A DNA stretch of 64,000 nt from Aureispira sp964404215 (GTDB lineage: Bacteria > Bacteroidota > Bacteroidia > Chitinophagales > Saprospiraceae): assembly GCA_964404215.1 (NCBI GenBank), contig CAYOJF010000006.1:1-64000 (forward strand), written 5' to 3'. This document shows, piece after piece, positions 16,277 through 25,279 of this stretch (positions are counted from its first letter, which is position 1; each line of letters starts with the position of its first letter). The position numbers and the translations under genes are program-made. A model generated the notes under the pieces. That model did no database searches, was not told the DNA's origin, and saw nothing but the letters and a program-made list of their open reading frames with translations.

Positions 16277-18973
16277 ATGTATCTTTCTACTGCTCTAGAT
16301 AAAAAAAAATCGCTTGTTAAAGACATTGCTGTCTACTCTGATAGAGATGCTGCTATGATCAATTATGAACTGCCAGCCGAACTCTACGAATTTCATAATC
16401 TAGAACAGCTTTACTTATCCTGTCATTTCAAAAATCTATCCGATAAGATTGCCCAATTAGATAAATTAACTCGGCTTTCTCTTTCTTCTAATAGACTTAC
16501 CAAACTACCCAAAGAGATTGGACAACTTTCCAATTTAGAACATTTATCGATACAAGCCCCTATTGATCAAATCCCAATAGAAATAGGACAACTCAAAAAG
16601 CTCAAAAGCTTATACATTAGTCATACTAGTATCAAGACTCTACCTCCTTTTTTAGCTCAATTATCTTTTCTAGAGCGATTGGTTATTAGTAAAAACTCTT
16701 CGCTCAAAGATATTTCAGCTATTGGAGCTTGTCGACAACCTACATTGACAAACCTATCCATCAACAACGAACTATATCCTAAACAATTACTCCCTATATT
16801 TAAGGTAACTTCTCTCACAAGCCTCTGGATCAACAACAATAACCTAGACGAGCTTCCTACAGAAATTAATCAGTTAACTAGTCTGCAAACACTAAATCTA
16901 GGCAACAATCAGCTAAAAAATCTTCCTGAAGCCCTATTACCCCTCAAACAGCTTACTGATATTCGATTCCATCTCAACCAAATAGAACAATTCCCTACTG
17001 TTCTATTACAAATGCCTCAGCTACAAAAAATTATTTGGACAGACAATCCGTTAGGTACAAGTTGTCAAGAAATACTCCAGCTCCCCCTTTCGGTCATTAA
17101 TCCTTATAGCAATGTAGTTCCTAGAAGAAAATTCGAGAAATTTATTACTACTATTAAAGCTCAAAACTTTTCCAGTATACAGTTAGACTTATTTTTCAAT
17201 ATACAAAACACTCGCCCTCTCCCACTAGCGACCTATCAGCGACATGATTTCATTAGATTAACAAACTTTCCTGACAAAACATTTGTCTTATCTGTGGTAG
17301 AGAAAATGTTATTGTACAAACAAAACTATCTAGAAGAGCAGCCCCTATCTAAAGAAAGTTCGTTATGTATTTTAGGCAAGGTTAGCCTAAGTAAAAATAA
17401 TATAAAAGCTACTCTTAAAAAACAAGGGATTACCTATCAAACTTCTATCAATGGAAAAACCACTCATGTATTGGTAGGTACTAGTATCAAAGACTATAGT
17501 ATACTAAATACGTACCCCAAAACCACACTTATCAGTGAGCAAATTTTCCAACAATACATGAACGATTGGACAGATCCTTATCTTTTACAAAAAGAAAGTG
17601 TCCATTCACTCCAAAATATTGCGGCCTTGCTCCTCAGTCAGGATACGAATAATCAAGCATTGGGGATAGAATTACTCAAAGGTGGTGGCGTGCCAGCTAC
17701 TCTGTTGACCGAGCTTTTTATTGTTTATAAGTTTTGTACAGACAAAAAAGTAGCTCAAAAAGCACGCAATCTTGTCAAAAGAAATGCTTCTGCTTCTTTG
17801 CTTGATAAACTAAAGCTGCGTATTCCTTTAGGAAGTATTAAAGATAGCTATTTGACTAATGGCAAAATTCAGCAATTAACAGAAGGTACAGAACTCATCC
17901 CTTGGAAAATTGCTCAATATGCTTATCGATTTAATCAATCTGTCTGGAAAAATGCAGCTCCTTTAGGATTACAAGATGCTCCTACAGCAGAAGCTAAAAG
18001 CTTTTTGCACCAAGTGGTATTAGACGAAGCAAAACGATTTGATAACATGGGGCGATTTACACTCCGTGCGAATTGGATTCCCTTCAGCGATTTACTTTTT
18101 GATCCCCAGCATCCTATAAAGGAACTTTGGGTTGAAAAAGTATCCTTATCCAACTTGGTAACACAACTAAAGGAACTTCGTTCTATTGTTCTCTATGGGC
18201 AAACAAACAATGATCAACTTCCCGCAAGCTTAAAGAAAGCTAGTATGCTAGAAACCATTTATTTTTTCGCTTGTGAATATCAAGACTGGTCTAGTATTAT
18301 GGAGCTTGTTCGCCCTGTATCCACCCTCAAAACACTGCGATTTAGCTCTAGTAGTTTAAGTAATTTACCACAAAACATTACGACTCTTACCAATATCACC
18401 CATATTGAACTTAGCACTTGCTGTGATGCAGAAAATTTAAAAAAACTAGCTCAAATCCCACAGCTTCGTTCCTTGTATTGTAGTAACCCTAGCTGTGATT
18501 TAGATGATGCCTTTTTGGTTCTGCACAATATTCAAGAACTTAATTTTGAACGCGATAACAAAAGTGCTTATCAAGTGACTCCCAACATCGCACAGTTAAA
18601 AAACCTTAAAGCTCTAAAACTAAAAGGCCCGGCACAAATTCCAGACGAAATCAATGACTTGATCTCCCTAGAAAGTCTTCATATACATTTCACCTACCAT
18701 CGACCTCAACCACTACAAGCACATCAGATTGATAGATTGCAGAACCTCCATACACTACGTATCAATGGAGAGCTAGAAGGATATGAACAAGTACTTCCAT
18801 TATTCAAAAAGTTAGAATTTCTAGAACTCTATTATGGTAAATACTCCAATGAAGTATTACTTGATTTACTAGGCAAAATACCTTCGCTCAAAACATTTAG
18901 ACGCTTTCTTAATCCACAAGATTTAGCTTTATTCCAACGTAAGTACCCGCATATTAACTTTATCTCCAAATAG
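16277..18973 (+). CDS. LRR-BRCT-LRR protein, copy 2
   Basis: An 898-residue paralog of the protein at 13281 with the same architecture: N-terminal LRRs (about 35-275), a BRCT-like domain (about 360-430, LCILGKVSLSKNN...HVLVGTSIKD...TLISEQIFQQYM), a helical block (about 440-590) with GGGVPATLLTELF, and a C-terminal degenerate LRR array. The linkers around the BRCT and the last 130 residues are best conserved between copies, while the central LRR surface (about 600-750) differs most. That pattern suggests divergence in partner recognition. No signal peptide, no transmembrane segment and no enzymatic motif. It has its own promoter-like block and palindrome upstream, so it is probably regulated separately from copy 1. 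Confidence 0.75.
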   Translation: MYLSTALDKKKSLVKDIAVYSDRDAAMINYELPAELYEFHNLEQLYLSCHFKNLSDKIAQLDKLTRLSLSSNRLTKLPKEIGQLSNLEHLSIQAPIDQIPIEIGQLKKLKSLYISHTSIKTLPPFLAQLSFLERLVISKNSSLKDISAIGACRQPTLTNLSINNELYPKQLLPIFKVTSLTSLWINNNNLDELPTEINQLTSLQTLNLGNNQLKNLPEALLPLKQLTDIRFHLNQIEQFPTVLLQMPQLQKIIWTDNPLGTSCQEILQLPLSVINPYSNVVPRRKFEKFITTIKAQNFSSIQLDLFFNIQNTRPLPLATYQRHDFIRLTNFPDKTFVLSVVEKMLLYKQNYLEEQPLSKESSLCILGKVSLSKNNIKATLKKQGITYQTSINGKTTHVLVGTSIKDYSILNTYPKTTLISEQIFQQYMNDWTDPYLLQKESVHSLQNIAALLLSQDTNNQALGIELLKGGGVPATLLTELFIVYKFCTDKKVAQKARNLVKRNASASLLDKLKLRIPLGSIKDSYLTNGKIQQLTEGTELIPWKIAQYAYRFNQSVWKNAAPLGLQDAPTAEAKSFLHQVVLDEAKRFDNMGRFTLRANWIPFSDLLFDPQHPIKELWVEKVSLSNLVTQLKELRSIVLYGQTNNDQLPASLKKASMLETIYFFACEYQDWSSIMELVRPVSTLKTLRFSSSSLSNLPQNITTLTNITHIELSTCCDAENLKKLAQIPQLRSLYCSNPSCDLDDAFLVLHNIQELNFERDNKSAYQVTPNIAQLKNLKALKLKGPAQIPDEINDLISLESLHIHFTYHRPQPLQAHQIDRLQNLHTLRINGELEGYEQVLPLFKKLEFLELYYGKYSNEVLLDLLGKIPSLKTFRRFLNPQDLALFQRKYPHINFISK

Positions 18974-19070
18974 CTTTGGAATAGAAATTGATTTTATAGA
19001 AGTGGTTTAAAAATAAAAGTGCTTACTGTAGCGTTTTAAACACACTTTTACGGCCTATGAACTATCCTTA

Positions 19071-19122
19071 AGTAATCTTACAAATATTTCTGTACTGAAA
19101 AAAGTCTAATTTTGACCATTAC
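19071..19122 (+). promoter_or_regulatory. Promoter-like block with interrupted inverted repeat
   Basis: This copy of the block at 16114 contains TAATTTTG (19107-19114), a perfect TAnnTTTG -7 box. It is framed by 10-bp inverted arms CTTAAGTAAT (19067-19076) and ATTACTTAAG (19118-19127), 41 bp apart, a possible paired regulator site around the promoter of the OmpA-type gene. Confidence 0.5.
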
Positions 19123-19163
19123 TTAAGTAGTTCTTCATAACTTCTATCTGAAAATCAATTGCT

Positions 19164-20213
19164 ATGAAAAATATATTTTTTGCCTTATTAATGGTTGGCA
19201 CCTCAAATGTTTTTTGCCAAAATCTAGTTCTAAATCCATCCTTCGAATTAGGAGGAGAGTGTGATGGGACGACTGAAAGTTTAGAAAAAGTAGACAATTG
19301 GCTATCTCTAACAGGTCCTGCAAAATATATCAATACAAACTGTCCTCTTAGTCGAGATTCTCGTTCTTACATACAAGGCATGAAATTGCCTCCTGCTAGT
19401 CATGGTAATGTGTTTGCAGGAATTGGAATTGCCGAAAAAGGACAATATATTCAAGGAAAACTAAGTACTAAACTTGAAAAAGGGAAACAATATGTTGTCA
19501 AAATGAATGTTAGACTTCCCATTAAATTCTGCTCTACACCGATCAACGAATTAGGTGTTGTCTTAGGTAATGAGGCATTAGAAGTGACACAAGAATACAG
19601 AAATATTGATTTGCCAGCATTAGCATTGGTCAATAATACACAAAGCCCTATTTCTAACCAATACCAATGGGAAGAGCTTTCTACACTTTATACTGCTAAC
19701 GGAGACGAAGAATATATAGCAATTGGCAATTTCAAATCTAACAATGAAGGGCTGCTAGCTAACCGAACTACAAAAGAGTGTACTTATTTATTTTTAGACA
19801 ATATATCAGTCAAGGCTTTTACGGCGGAAGAACTCCCTCATTTCAATGAAGAAGTTGCTCTGAAAAAGAATAATCGGTATTTACTCCATAATATTCAATT
19901 CAAAACAGGAAATGCGGAAATATTAGCGTCTTCTGATAAAGAATTTTCTGCTTTAGCTAAGTTTCTAATTGACAACCCATCACTCAAAGTAGAGATTAGT
20001 AGTCATACTGACAATAGCCATAATCCTGCCGCTGCAAAAGTACTCACAACGGTAAGAGCGAATAATGTTCGTGAAAAATTAGTAAAACTCAATGTTGCTC
20101 CTGAACAGTTCAGTATCAATCCAAAAGGTGCTTCAACCCCAATGATGCTTAATAATACAGAAAAAGGTCGCACTAAAAACAATCGTTTAGAATTACTCAT
20201 TCTAGATCTTTAG
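19164..20213 (+). CDS. Outer-membrane OmpA-family protein with N-terminal beta-sandwich domain
   Basis: A 349-residue exported protein with a signal peptide (residues 1-18, cleavage after VFCQ). The mature protein begins NLVLNPSFELGG, typical of carbohydrate-binding/galactose-binding-like beta sandwiches (about residues 20-215). The C-terminal 115 residues are an OmpA-like peptidoglycan-binding domain: IQFKTGNAEIL, VEISSHTDNS (meso-diaminopimelate-binding Asp) and the final KNNRLEL (binding Arg). It should be anchored to peptidoglycan from the outer membrane or periplasm. It shares a promoter block with the upstream LRR-BRCT gene, which suggests co-regulation. Confidence 0.85.
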   Translation: MKNIFFALLMVGTSNVFCQNLVLNPSFELGGECDGTTESLEKVDNWLSLTGPAKYINTNCPLSRDSRSYIQGMKLPPASHGNVFAGIGIAEKGQYIQGKLSTKLEKGKQYVVKMNVRLPIKFCSTPINELGVVLGNEALEVTQEYRNIDLPALALVNNTQSPISNQYQWEELSTLYTANGDEEYIAIGNFKSNNEGLLANRTTKECTYLFLDNISVKAFTAEELPHFNEEVALKKNNRYLLHNIQFKTGNAEILASSDKEFSALAKFLIDNPSLKVEISSHTDNSHNPAAAKVLTTVRANNVREKLVKLNVAPEQFSINPKGASTPMMLNNTEKGRTKNNRLELLILDL

Positions 20214-20234
20214 CAATGAAGTATCTCTGAATAC

Positions 20235-20279
20235 AAAATAGCCATGAACATTATCTTATGTTCATGGCTATTTTATTTT
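20235..20279 (+). terminator. Strong Rho-independent terminator
   Basis: A 17-bp perfect stem (20235-20251 with 20258-20274, core AGCCATGAACAT) with a 6-nt loop ends in a T-rich tail, just after the OmpA-type gene. Confidence 0.9.
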
Positions 20280-20304
20280 TTACTCTGGGTGTAAAAAGAG
20301 GAAA

Positions 20305-20363
20305 GGACTTGCAAGCATTACTGCCTGTCAAGTCCTAAATCACCCCAATTAAAACTCAAATTT
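20305..20363. repeat. 59-bp hairpin repeat, copy 1
   Basis: It matches copy 2 at 56 of 59 positions. Its first 31 bp fold as GGACTTG-CAAGCA-TTAC-TGCCTG-T-CAAGTCC, followed by a conserved unpaired tail (TAAATCACCCCAATTAAAA). The one stem difference from copy 2 leaves a G-U pair if transcribed from the minus strand. Confidence 0.75.
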
Positions 20364-20447
20364 ATGGTATGTTAATTACAATTCCAAGTATTTAAATACT
20401 TTTCTAAAAGAAACTAACAATTTATCTTGAAATTTGGATTGGAAAAT

Positions 20448-20506
20448 GGACTTGCAAGCATTACTGCTTGACAAGTCCTAAATCACCCCAATTAAAACCC
20501 AAATTT
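20448..20506. repeat. 59-bp hairpin repeat, copy 2
   Basis: Direct repeat of 20305-20363, starting 143 bp further on. Here the inner stem CAAGCA/TGCTTG is fully paired. It lies 129 bp beyond the 3' end of the minus-strand gene ending at 20636. Confidence 0.75.
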
Positions 20507-20635
20507 TTAATTTCACATTCTTACTTAATAATATTCAAACAGTAAGCCAAAATATAAATAAATAAAAAACAACCCCTTACAAATAAAATTAAATACAATT
20601 AAATTTCATTACAAAAATGAAGACCTAAAACAAGA

Positions 20636-21109
20636 TTACCAATTTTTGACATTCAAATCTATAAGTCGTTTTTTAACATCTGCTGCGATAGCTTCTCTAG
20701 CTGCTTCTAAGTATACTAATTCTTGATCTTTAGCCACAGATTCCAATTTATTTTTTTGATTTTTATTAAAGAAGTTCTCTGCAAGACTAACCAAATTAGG
20801 AAAATAATCGGAAACGATATCTATTGTAATAGTAGTATAGATCTTAGACTTGGTAAGCATTATGATCCCCTTTATATCGGGATGAATAACTACTAAGGCG
20901 TCTTCTATTAGCTCTTCAACGTTTACTCCAAAATCATTTTTTTGCAAAATGTGTCCAGCGATGTAATTATCAACAAAATGAGCATACTTTTCTTCCATTT
21001 TGAGAATACGCTCCCCTACCAACTTTGCTTTTTGGTTCGACTCCCTAGTCCCTGCGACTGCTCCAATAATAAGCAGTACAATTGCTCCTAATAGAAAATA
21101 AAGTATCAT
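20636..21109 (-). CDS. Small membrane-anchored protein of unknown function
   Basis: A 157-residue protein with one N-terminal transmembrane helix (residues 2-19) followed by a mixed charged, mostly helical soluble part (KAKLVGERILKMEEKYAHFV). The mid-region (DALVVIHPDIKGIIMLTKSKIYTTITIDIV) looks like a small alpha/beta unit, and the C-terminal third is lysine- and glutamate-rich helix. No family is recognised. It precedes the hairpin repeats and lies 51 bp downstream of glpK on the same strand, so it may be cotranscribed with glpK. No function is proposed. Confidence 0.6.
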   Translation of the reverse strand: MILYFLLGAIVLLIIGAVAGTRESNQKAKLVGERILKMEEKYAHFVDNYIAGHILQKNDFGVNVEELIEDALVVIHPDIKGIIMLTKSKIYTTITIDIVSDYFPNLVSLAENFFNKNQKNKLESVAKDQELVYLEAAREAIAADVKKRLIDLNVKNW

Positions 21110-21160
21110 AAGTATTGGTTATATATCTAAAAATTCTTTTAGTGTAGGAATCTTTAGTGA

Positions 21161-22642
21161 TTATTCTTCTTCTGCCCAGCCTTTAGTTCGGTCTACTGCA
21201 CGCTTCCACCCATTATACATCTTATCTCTTTTCTCAGGAGTCATATCTGCTTCAAAATTTCGATCTAGATGCCATTTATCGCTCAAATCTTCTTTACTCC
21301 AAAACCCTACTCCCAAACCAGCTAAGTAAGCTGCACCTAAGGCTGTTGTTTCAATTATTTGAGGTCGTTCTACTATAGTATTTAACATATCTGCCTGAAA
21401 CTGCATCAAAAAATTATTGGCACAAGCTCCTCCATCTACTCGAAGTGCTTTCAGTTTCAATTGAGCATCTTGCTCCATTGCATCCAATACATCTCTTACC
21501 TGGTAAGCCAAAGATTCTAAAGTAGCTCGAATAATATGAAACTTATTGGTTCCTCTAGTCATCCCTAATATTGCCCCCCGAGCATACATATCCCAGTAGG
21601 GAGCTCCTAAACCTGCAAAAGCGGGTACCACATAAACCCCTCCTGTATCCGTCACTTTTGTAGTAAAATATTCTGAATCGGGGGCATCATCTAATAGCTT
21701 TACTTCATCTCGCAACCACTGAATAGCTGCACCTGCTATAAAAACAGATCCTTCTAAAGCATAGGTTACTTTACCATCTATTCCCCAAGCGATAGTGGTC
21801 AACAAACCATGATTGGATTGGATCATTTCTGTCCCCGTATTCATCAACATAAAACACCCTGTTCCATAGGTATTCTTTGCCATTCCTTCTACATGACATC
21901 CTTGACCAAATAATGCCGCTTGCTGGTCTCCTGCTATTCCTGCCACAGGAATAGATATTCCTCCAAATAAGCTCTCTTTAGTCTGGCCAAAAACTCCACT
22001 AGAAGGCTTTACCATTGGTAATAAATTAGTTGGAATGGCTAATTGATCCAACATTTTTTCATCCCATTCTAAAGTCTGTATATTATAAATCATCGTACGA
22101 GAAGCATTGCTGTAGTCTGTAGCATGCTCTCCTGTCAGGTTCCAAAGCAACCAAGTATCTATCGTACCAAAAAGCAGCTCTCCTGCTTCTGCTGCGGCTC
22201 TAGCCCCTTCCACATTTTCTAAAATCCAATGTAGTTTTGTCCCTGAAAAATAAGCATCAACAACCAACCCCATGTTTTGATAAACATAATCTGCCAAACC
22301 TTCTTCTTTGAGGCGGTCACAGATAGAAGCCGTTCGCCTATCTTGCCAGACAATCGCATTATGAATTGGCTTTCCTGTTTTTTTGTTCCAAACAACAGTA
22401 GTTTCTCTCTGATTCGTAATTCCAATCGCTTTAATCTGAGTGGGGTCAATTTCTTGCTCTCGCAATACTTGTTTAGCAACCTTCAGTTGAGTTTCCCAGA
22501 TCTCGGTGGCATTATGTTCCACCCATCCCGATTGAGGATATATCTGTGTAAATTCTTGTTGGGCAGTCCCAACAATTTCTCCTTTTTTATCAAAAATAAT
22601 AGCTCTTGAACTGGTAGTTCCTTGGTCTAATGCTAAAATCAT
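21161..22642 (-). CDS. glpK: Glycerol kinase
   Basis: A 493-residue FGGY-family kinase that phosphorylates glycerol to glycerol-3-phosphate with ATP, in the cytosol. The glycerol kinase hallmarks are clear: LALDQGTTSSRAIIFD at the N-terminus, SGWVEHNATEIW, the GIAGDQQAALFGQ segment with the catalytic aspartate, and the C-terminal VDGGACANNFLMQFQADML signature. Length is typical. No glpF or glpD lies nearby, so glycerol uptake must be encoded elsewhere. It is divergent from the M1 peptidase with an 80-bp spacer. Confidence 0.97.
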   Translation of the reverse strand: MILALDQGTTSSRAIIFDKKGEIVGTAQQEFTQIYPQSGWVEHNATEIWETQLKVAKQVLREQEIDPTQIKAIGITNQRETTVVWNKKTGKPIHNAIVWQDRRTASICDRLKEEGLADYVYQNMGLVVDAYFSGTKLHWILENVEGARAAAEAGELLFGTIDTWLLWNLTGEHATDYSNASRTMIYNIQTLEWDEKMLDQLAIPTNLLPMVKPSSGVFGQTKESLFGGISIPVAGIAGDQQAALFGQGCHVEGMAKNTYGTGCFMLMNTGTEMIQSNHGLLTTIAWGIDGKVTYALEGSVFIAGAAIQWLRDEVKLLDDAPDSEYFTTKVTDTGGVYVVPAFAGLGAPYWDMYARGAILGMTRGTNKFHIIRATLESLAYQVRDVLDAMEQDAQLKLKALRVDGGACANNFLMQFQADMLNTIVERPQIIETTALGAAYLAGLGVGFWSKEDLSDKWHLDRNFEADMTPEKRDKMYNGWKRAVDRTKGWAEEE

Positions 22643-22722
22643 ATTTTTTGTCGTAAATTGTTATTTTTCTAAGAGTAGAAAAATACTATCATTTTGTCAC
22701 ATATTCAAGCAAGTATCCAAAA

Positions 22723-25083
22723 ATGTACCTGAAGACCACGCTCTCTTTTTTCCTTATTTGTCTCACAACCTATATTTTATCTGCACAATTGCCCGATAGT
22801 TGCTACCAAGATCCTTCTTGTCAGCACACCAAACAAATGTTACAAAAAGCACAAGGGCAATGGGGAAATCAAGATATAACCCGCAACTCTAATGCAAGGA
22901 GTGAAGCCATTGATATTATTCATTATGCTGTGATGCTAGATATGAGTGCCTTCGACAAACAATACATAAAGGGACATTGTACGGTTACAGCTAAAGCTAA
23001 AAAGAGTGGCATTCGCCAAATACAGCTTGATTTATTGCAGCTAAAAATAACAGCAATCACTTTTAACGATCAGCCTATTCCGTTCGACTATAATGATACC
23101 ATTATTACTATTGATTTCAAACAAGATCTCCCTTCCTCTAGTAATAGTAAAATCAAAATAACTTATGAAGGTAAACCTCAAAAAGATGGTAGTTGGGGAG
23201 GTTTTTATTATACCAAGGACTATGCTTATAATATGGGGGTTGGATTCACTTCCAATCCACATAACTACGGTAGAGTATGGCATCCCTGCTTTGATAATTT
23301 CTTAGAAAAAGCTACTTATGATTTTGAAATTATTACTCCACCAAATAAAGTAGCTCACTGCAATGGATTTCTGCTTAGTAGAAATAAACGAGCTGACAAA
23401 ACCACTAGTCGTTGGGGAATGGACAAACCCATCCCTACCTATCTAGCGTGTGTGGCAGTATCTGACTATACTACACTTAAAGACACCTATCAAGGAGACT
23501 ACAATCCTGTTCCGATTGAACTCGCTGCCCAGACCGCTGATACGACTCGACTACAACAGTCTTTCAAAAACCTAAAACAAGCCATCAAAGCTTATGAATA
23601 CTGGTATGGCCCACATCGTTTCAATAAAGTAGGATACTCTTTAGTTCCTTTCAATTCGGGTGCGATGGAACATGCTACCAATATTGCCTACCCCATCTAT
23701 GCTGCTAATGGCACTCTTCGATGGGAATCCCTAATGGCTCATGAATTGGGCCACAGTTGGTGGGGCAATAATGTCACTTGTCTAACAGGGCAAGATATGT
23801 GGATTAATGAAGGAATGGCATCTTATAGTGTACATCTTTTTTATGAGCAGGTCTATGGTCAGCGACGCTATATCCAAGAAGTTAAGAAAAACCATATCAA
23901 TGTCCTGCTCAATGCTCACAAAACAGAAGGTACTTACCGACCTATCTCGGGTGTTCCTTTTGAATACACTTATGGTACCCATGTCTACAAAAAAGGAGCG
24001 GTTGTCGCTCACAATCTACGAACTTACCTCGGAGATTCATTATTTAGAGTGGGATTGCAACACATTCAAGAAAAATTCAAATTTCAGAGTATCACTTCTG
24101 TACAAATGCGAGATGAGCTATCGATAGCTACACAAGTCAATTTAACTCCATTTTTTGATGATTGGGTTTTCACCGCTGGTTACCCTGATTTCTGTATCCA
24201 AGAATATAGTTTACTAGATGACATGTTATTGTTCAAAGCAAATCAATACTTAGTCGGGCGAACGACAAAACATACTCAAGTTCCATTAGAAGTTACTTTA
24301 TGGAGTAAGGATTGGCAAAAACATACCACTCAAGTAATTGCTAACCCTAATGTAAACGTTGCTATTCCAGCTCCTTTTGAACCTGTAGCAGTCATTCTAA
24401 ACCAATCTCACCAACTCAACCAAGGAAGCATTGATTTCGAGGTAATTGCTAATCAGAGTAATAAAAACAACCTTTCCTATCCTACTACATTGGGAATAAA
24501 ACATCTTGAAATAAAACAACTCAAAGACTCCGCTTTATTACATATCAAGTATCATTTAGGAAAAATAGATACCACTGGTTTTGGCTCTACTGCTCCAGAT
24601 ACCATTGGTTTTTGGTCTATCAATGGTATCTTTCCTGATAGCTTTAAGAGTATCATTAACTTCAAAGAAGTGTCTCCTGATTTTGATGTCCTGTATTACA
24701 AACCGTTTGATGGAAGAAAGTGGCAAGAAGCTTCTAAAAAAGAAGGACATTATGAAATGAAGAAGGGACTGTATTGCTGGGGGAATACAAGCACATCCAA
24801 TTCAGTTAATATCAATTCTACTAGTGCTTCAATGAGTGGTGGGGACTCCCCCATTCCATTCCATTGCTCTATTAATGGAAACAGACTATCTATTATTAGT
24901 TCACAACTAGAAAAAGATTTTATTTACATCGAAATGCATAATGCTGCCGACAAAAAAATAAAATGCCAAAAAGTACGTTTCAAGGATGGAAAGGCGAAGG
25001 TCAAAATCCCTAAAAAAGCTATAAAAGCCCTACTACAGGATAAAAACAGAACAACTATTCAAATATACTCTTGGAGTCGATAG
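22723..25083 (+). CDS. M1-family metallopeptidase (aminopeptidase N-like), exported
   Basis: A 786-residue zinc peptidase with a signal peptide (about residues 1-21, cleavage after ILSAQ). The zinc site is complete: HELGH (His340, Glu341, His344) and Glu363 in WINEG, HEXXH-x18-E spacing. The substrate motif upstream reads GAMEH rather than the textbook GAMEN, a variant seen in Bacteroidota exported M1 peptidases. The N-terminal beta domain covers residues 50-230. The C-terminal 200 residues are beta-rich and replace the usual HEAT-like domain. It probably trims peptides in the periplasm or at the outer membrane during nutrient uptake. Confidence 0.92.
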   Translation: MYLKTTLSFFLICLTTYILSAQLPDSCYQDPSCQHTKQMLQKAQGQWGNQDITRNSNARSEAIDIIHYAVMLDMSAFDKQYIKGHCTVTAKAKKSGIRQIQLDLLQLKITAITFNDQPIPFDYNDTIITIDFKQDLPSSSNSKIKITYEGKPQKDGSWGGFYYTKDYAYNMGVGFTSNPHNYGRVWHPCFDNFLEKATYDFEIITPPNKVAHCNGFLLSRNKRADKTTSRWGMDKPIPTYLACVAVSDYTTLKDTYQGDYNPVPIELAAQTADTTRLQQSFKNLKQAIKAYEYWYGPHRFNKVGYSLVPFNSGAMEHATNIAYPIYAANGTLRWESLMAHELGHSWWGNNVTCLTGQDMWINEGMASYSVHLFYEQVYGQRRYIQEVKKNHINVLLNAHKTEGTYRPISGVPFEYTYGTHVYKKGAVVAHNLRTYLGDSLFRVGLQHIQEKFKFQSITSVQMRDELSIATQVNLTPFFDDWVFTAGYPDFCIQEYSLLDDMLLFKANQYLVGRTTKHTQVPLEVTLWSKDWQKHTTQVIANPNVNVAIPAPFEPVAVILNQSHQLNQGSIDFEVIANQSNKNNLSYPTTLGIKHLEIKQLKDSALLHIKYHLGKIDTTGFGSTAPDTIGFWSINGIFPDSFKSIINFKEVSPDFDVLYYKPFDGRKWQEASKKEGHYEMKKGLYCWGNTSTSNSVNINSTSASMSGGDSPIPFHCSINGNRLSIISSQLEKDFIYIEMHNAADKKIKCQKVRFKDGKAKVKIPKKAIKALLQDKNRTTIQIYSWSR

Positions 25084-25279
25084 GAAAAACCCGAAAAGAT
25101 ACTATAAAAAAATGGTGTATCCAAACAGAATTTAGAAAAACAATATTAAAGGCTTTTTTCACAAATTGGACTTGTTTTATTCCTTTTTTGTTTGTATATT
25201 GTCCTGTCTAAAAGTACGAATATTGTATATCGTACACTATGGTTCAAAATTTATCATTCAAATATAACGATACAAACAC

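Larger units (their letters stand above)
20214..20635. other. Convergent intergenic region with hairpin repeats
   Basis: This 422-bp region lies between convergent genes. It contains a strong terminator (20235-20274) and two 59-bp direct repeats with internal hairpins. The remaining sequence is AT-rich with no ORF. Confidence 0.7.

Noticed and set aside
24556..24750. 64-aa minus-strand ORF in the M1 peptidase
   Set aside because: Antisense shadow without start context or family similarity.
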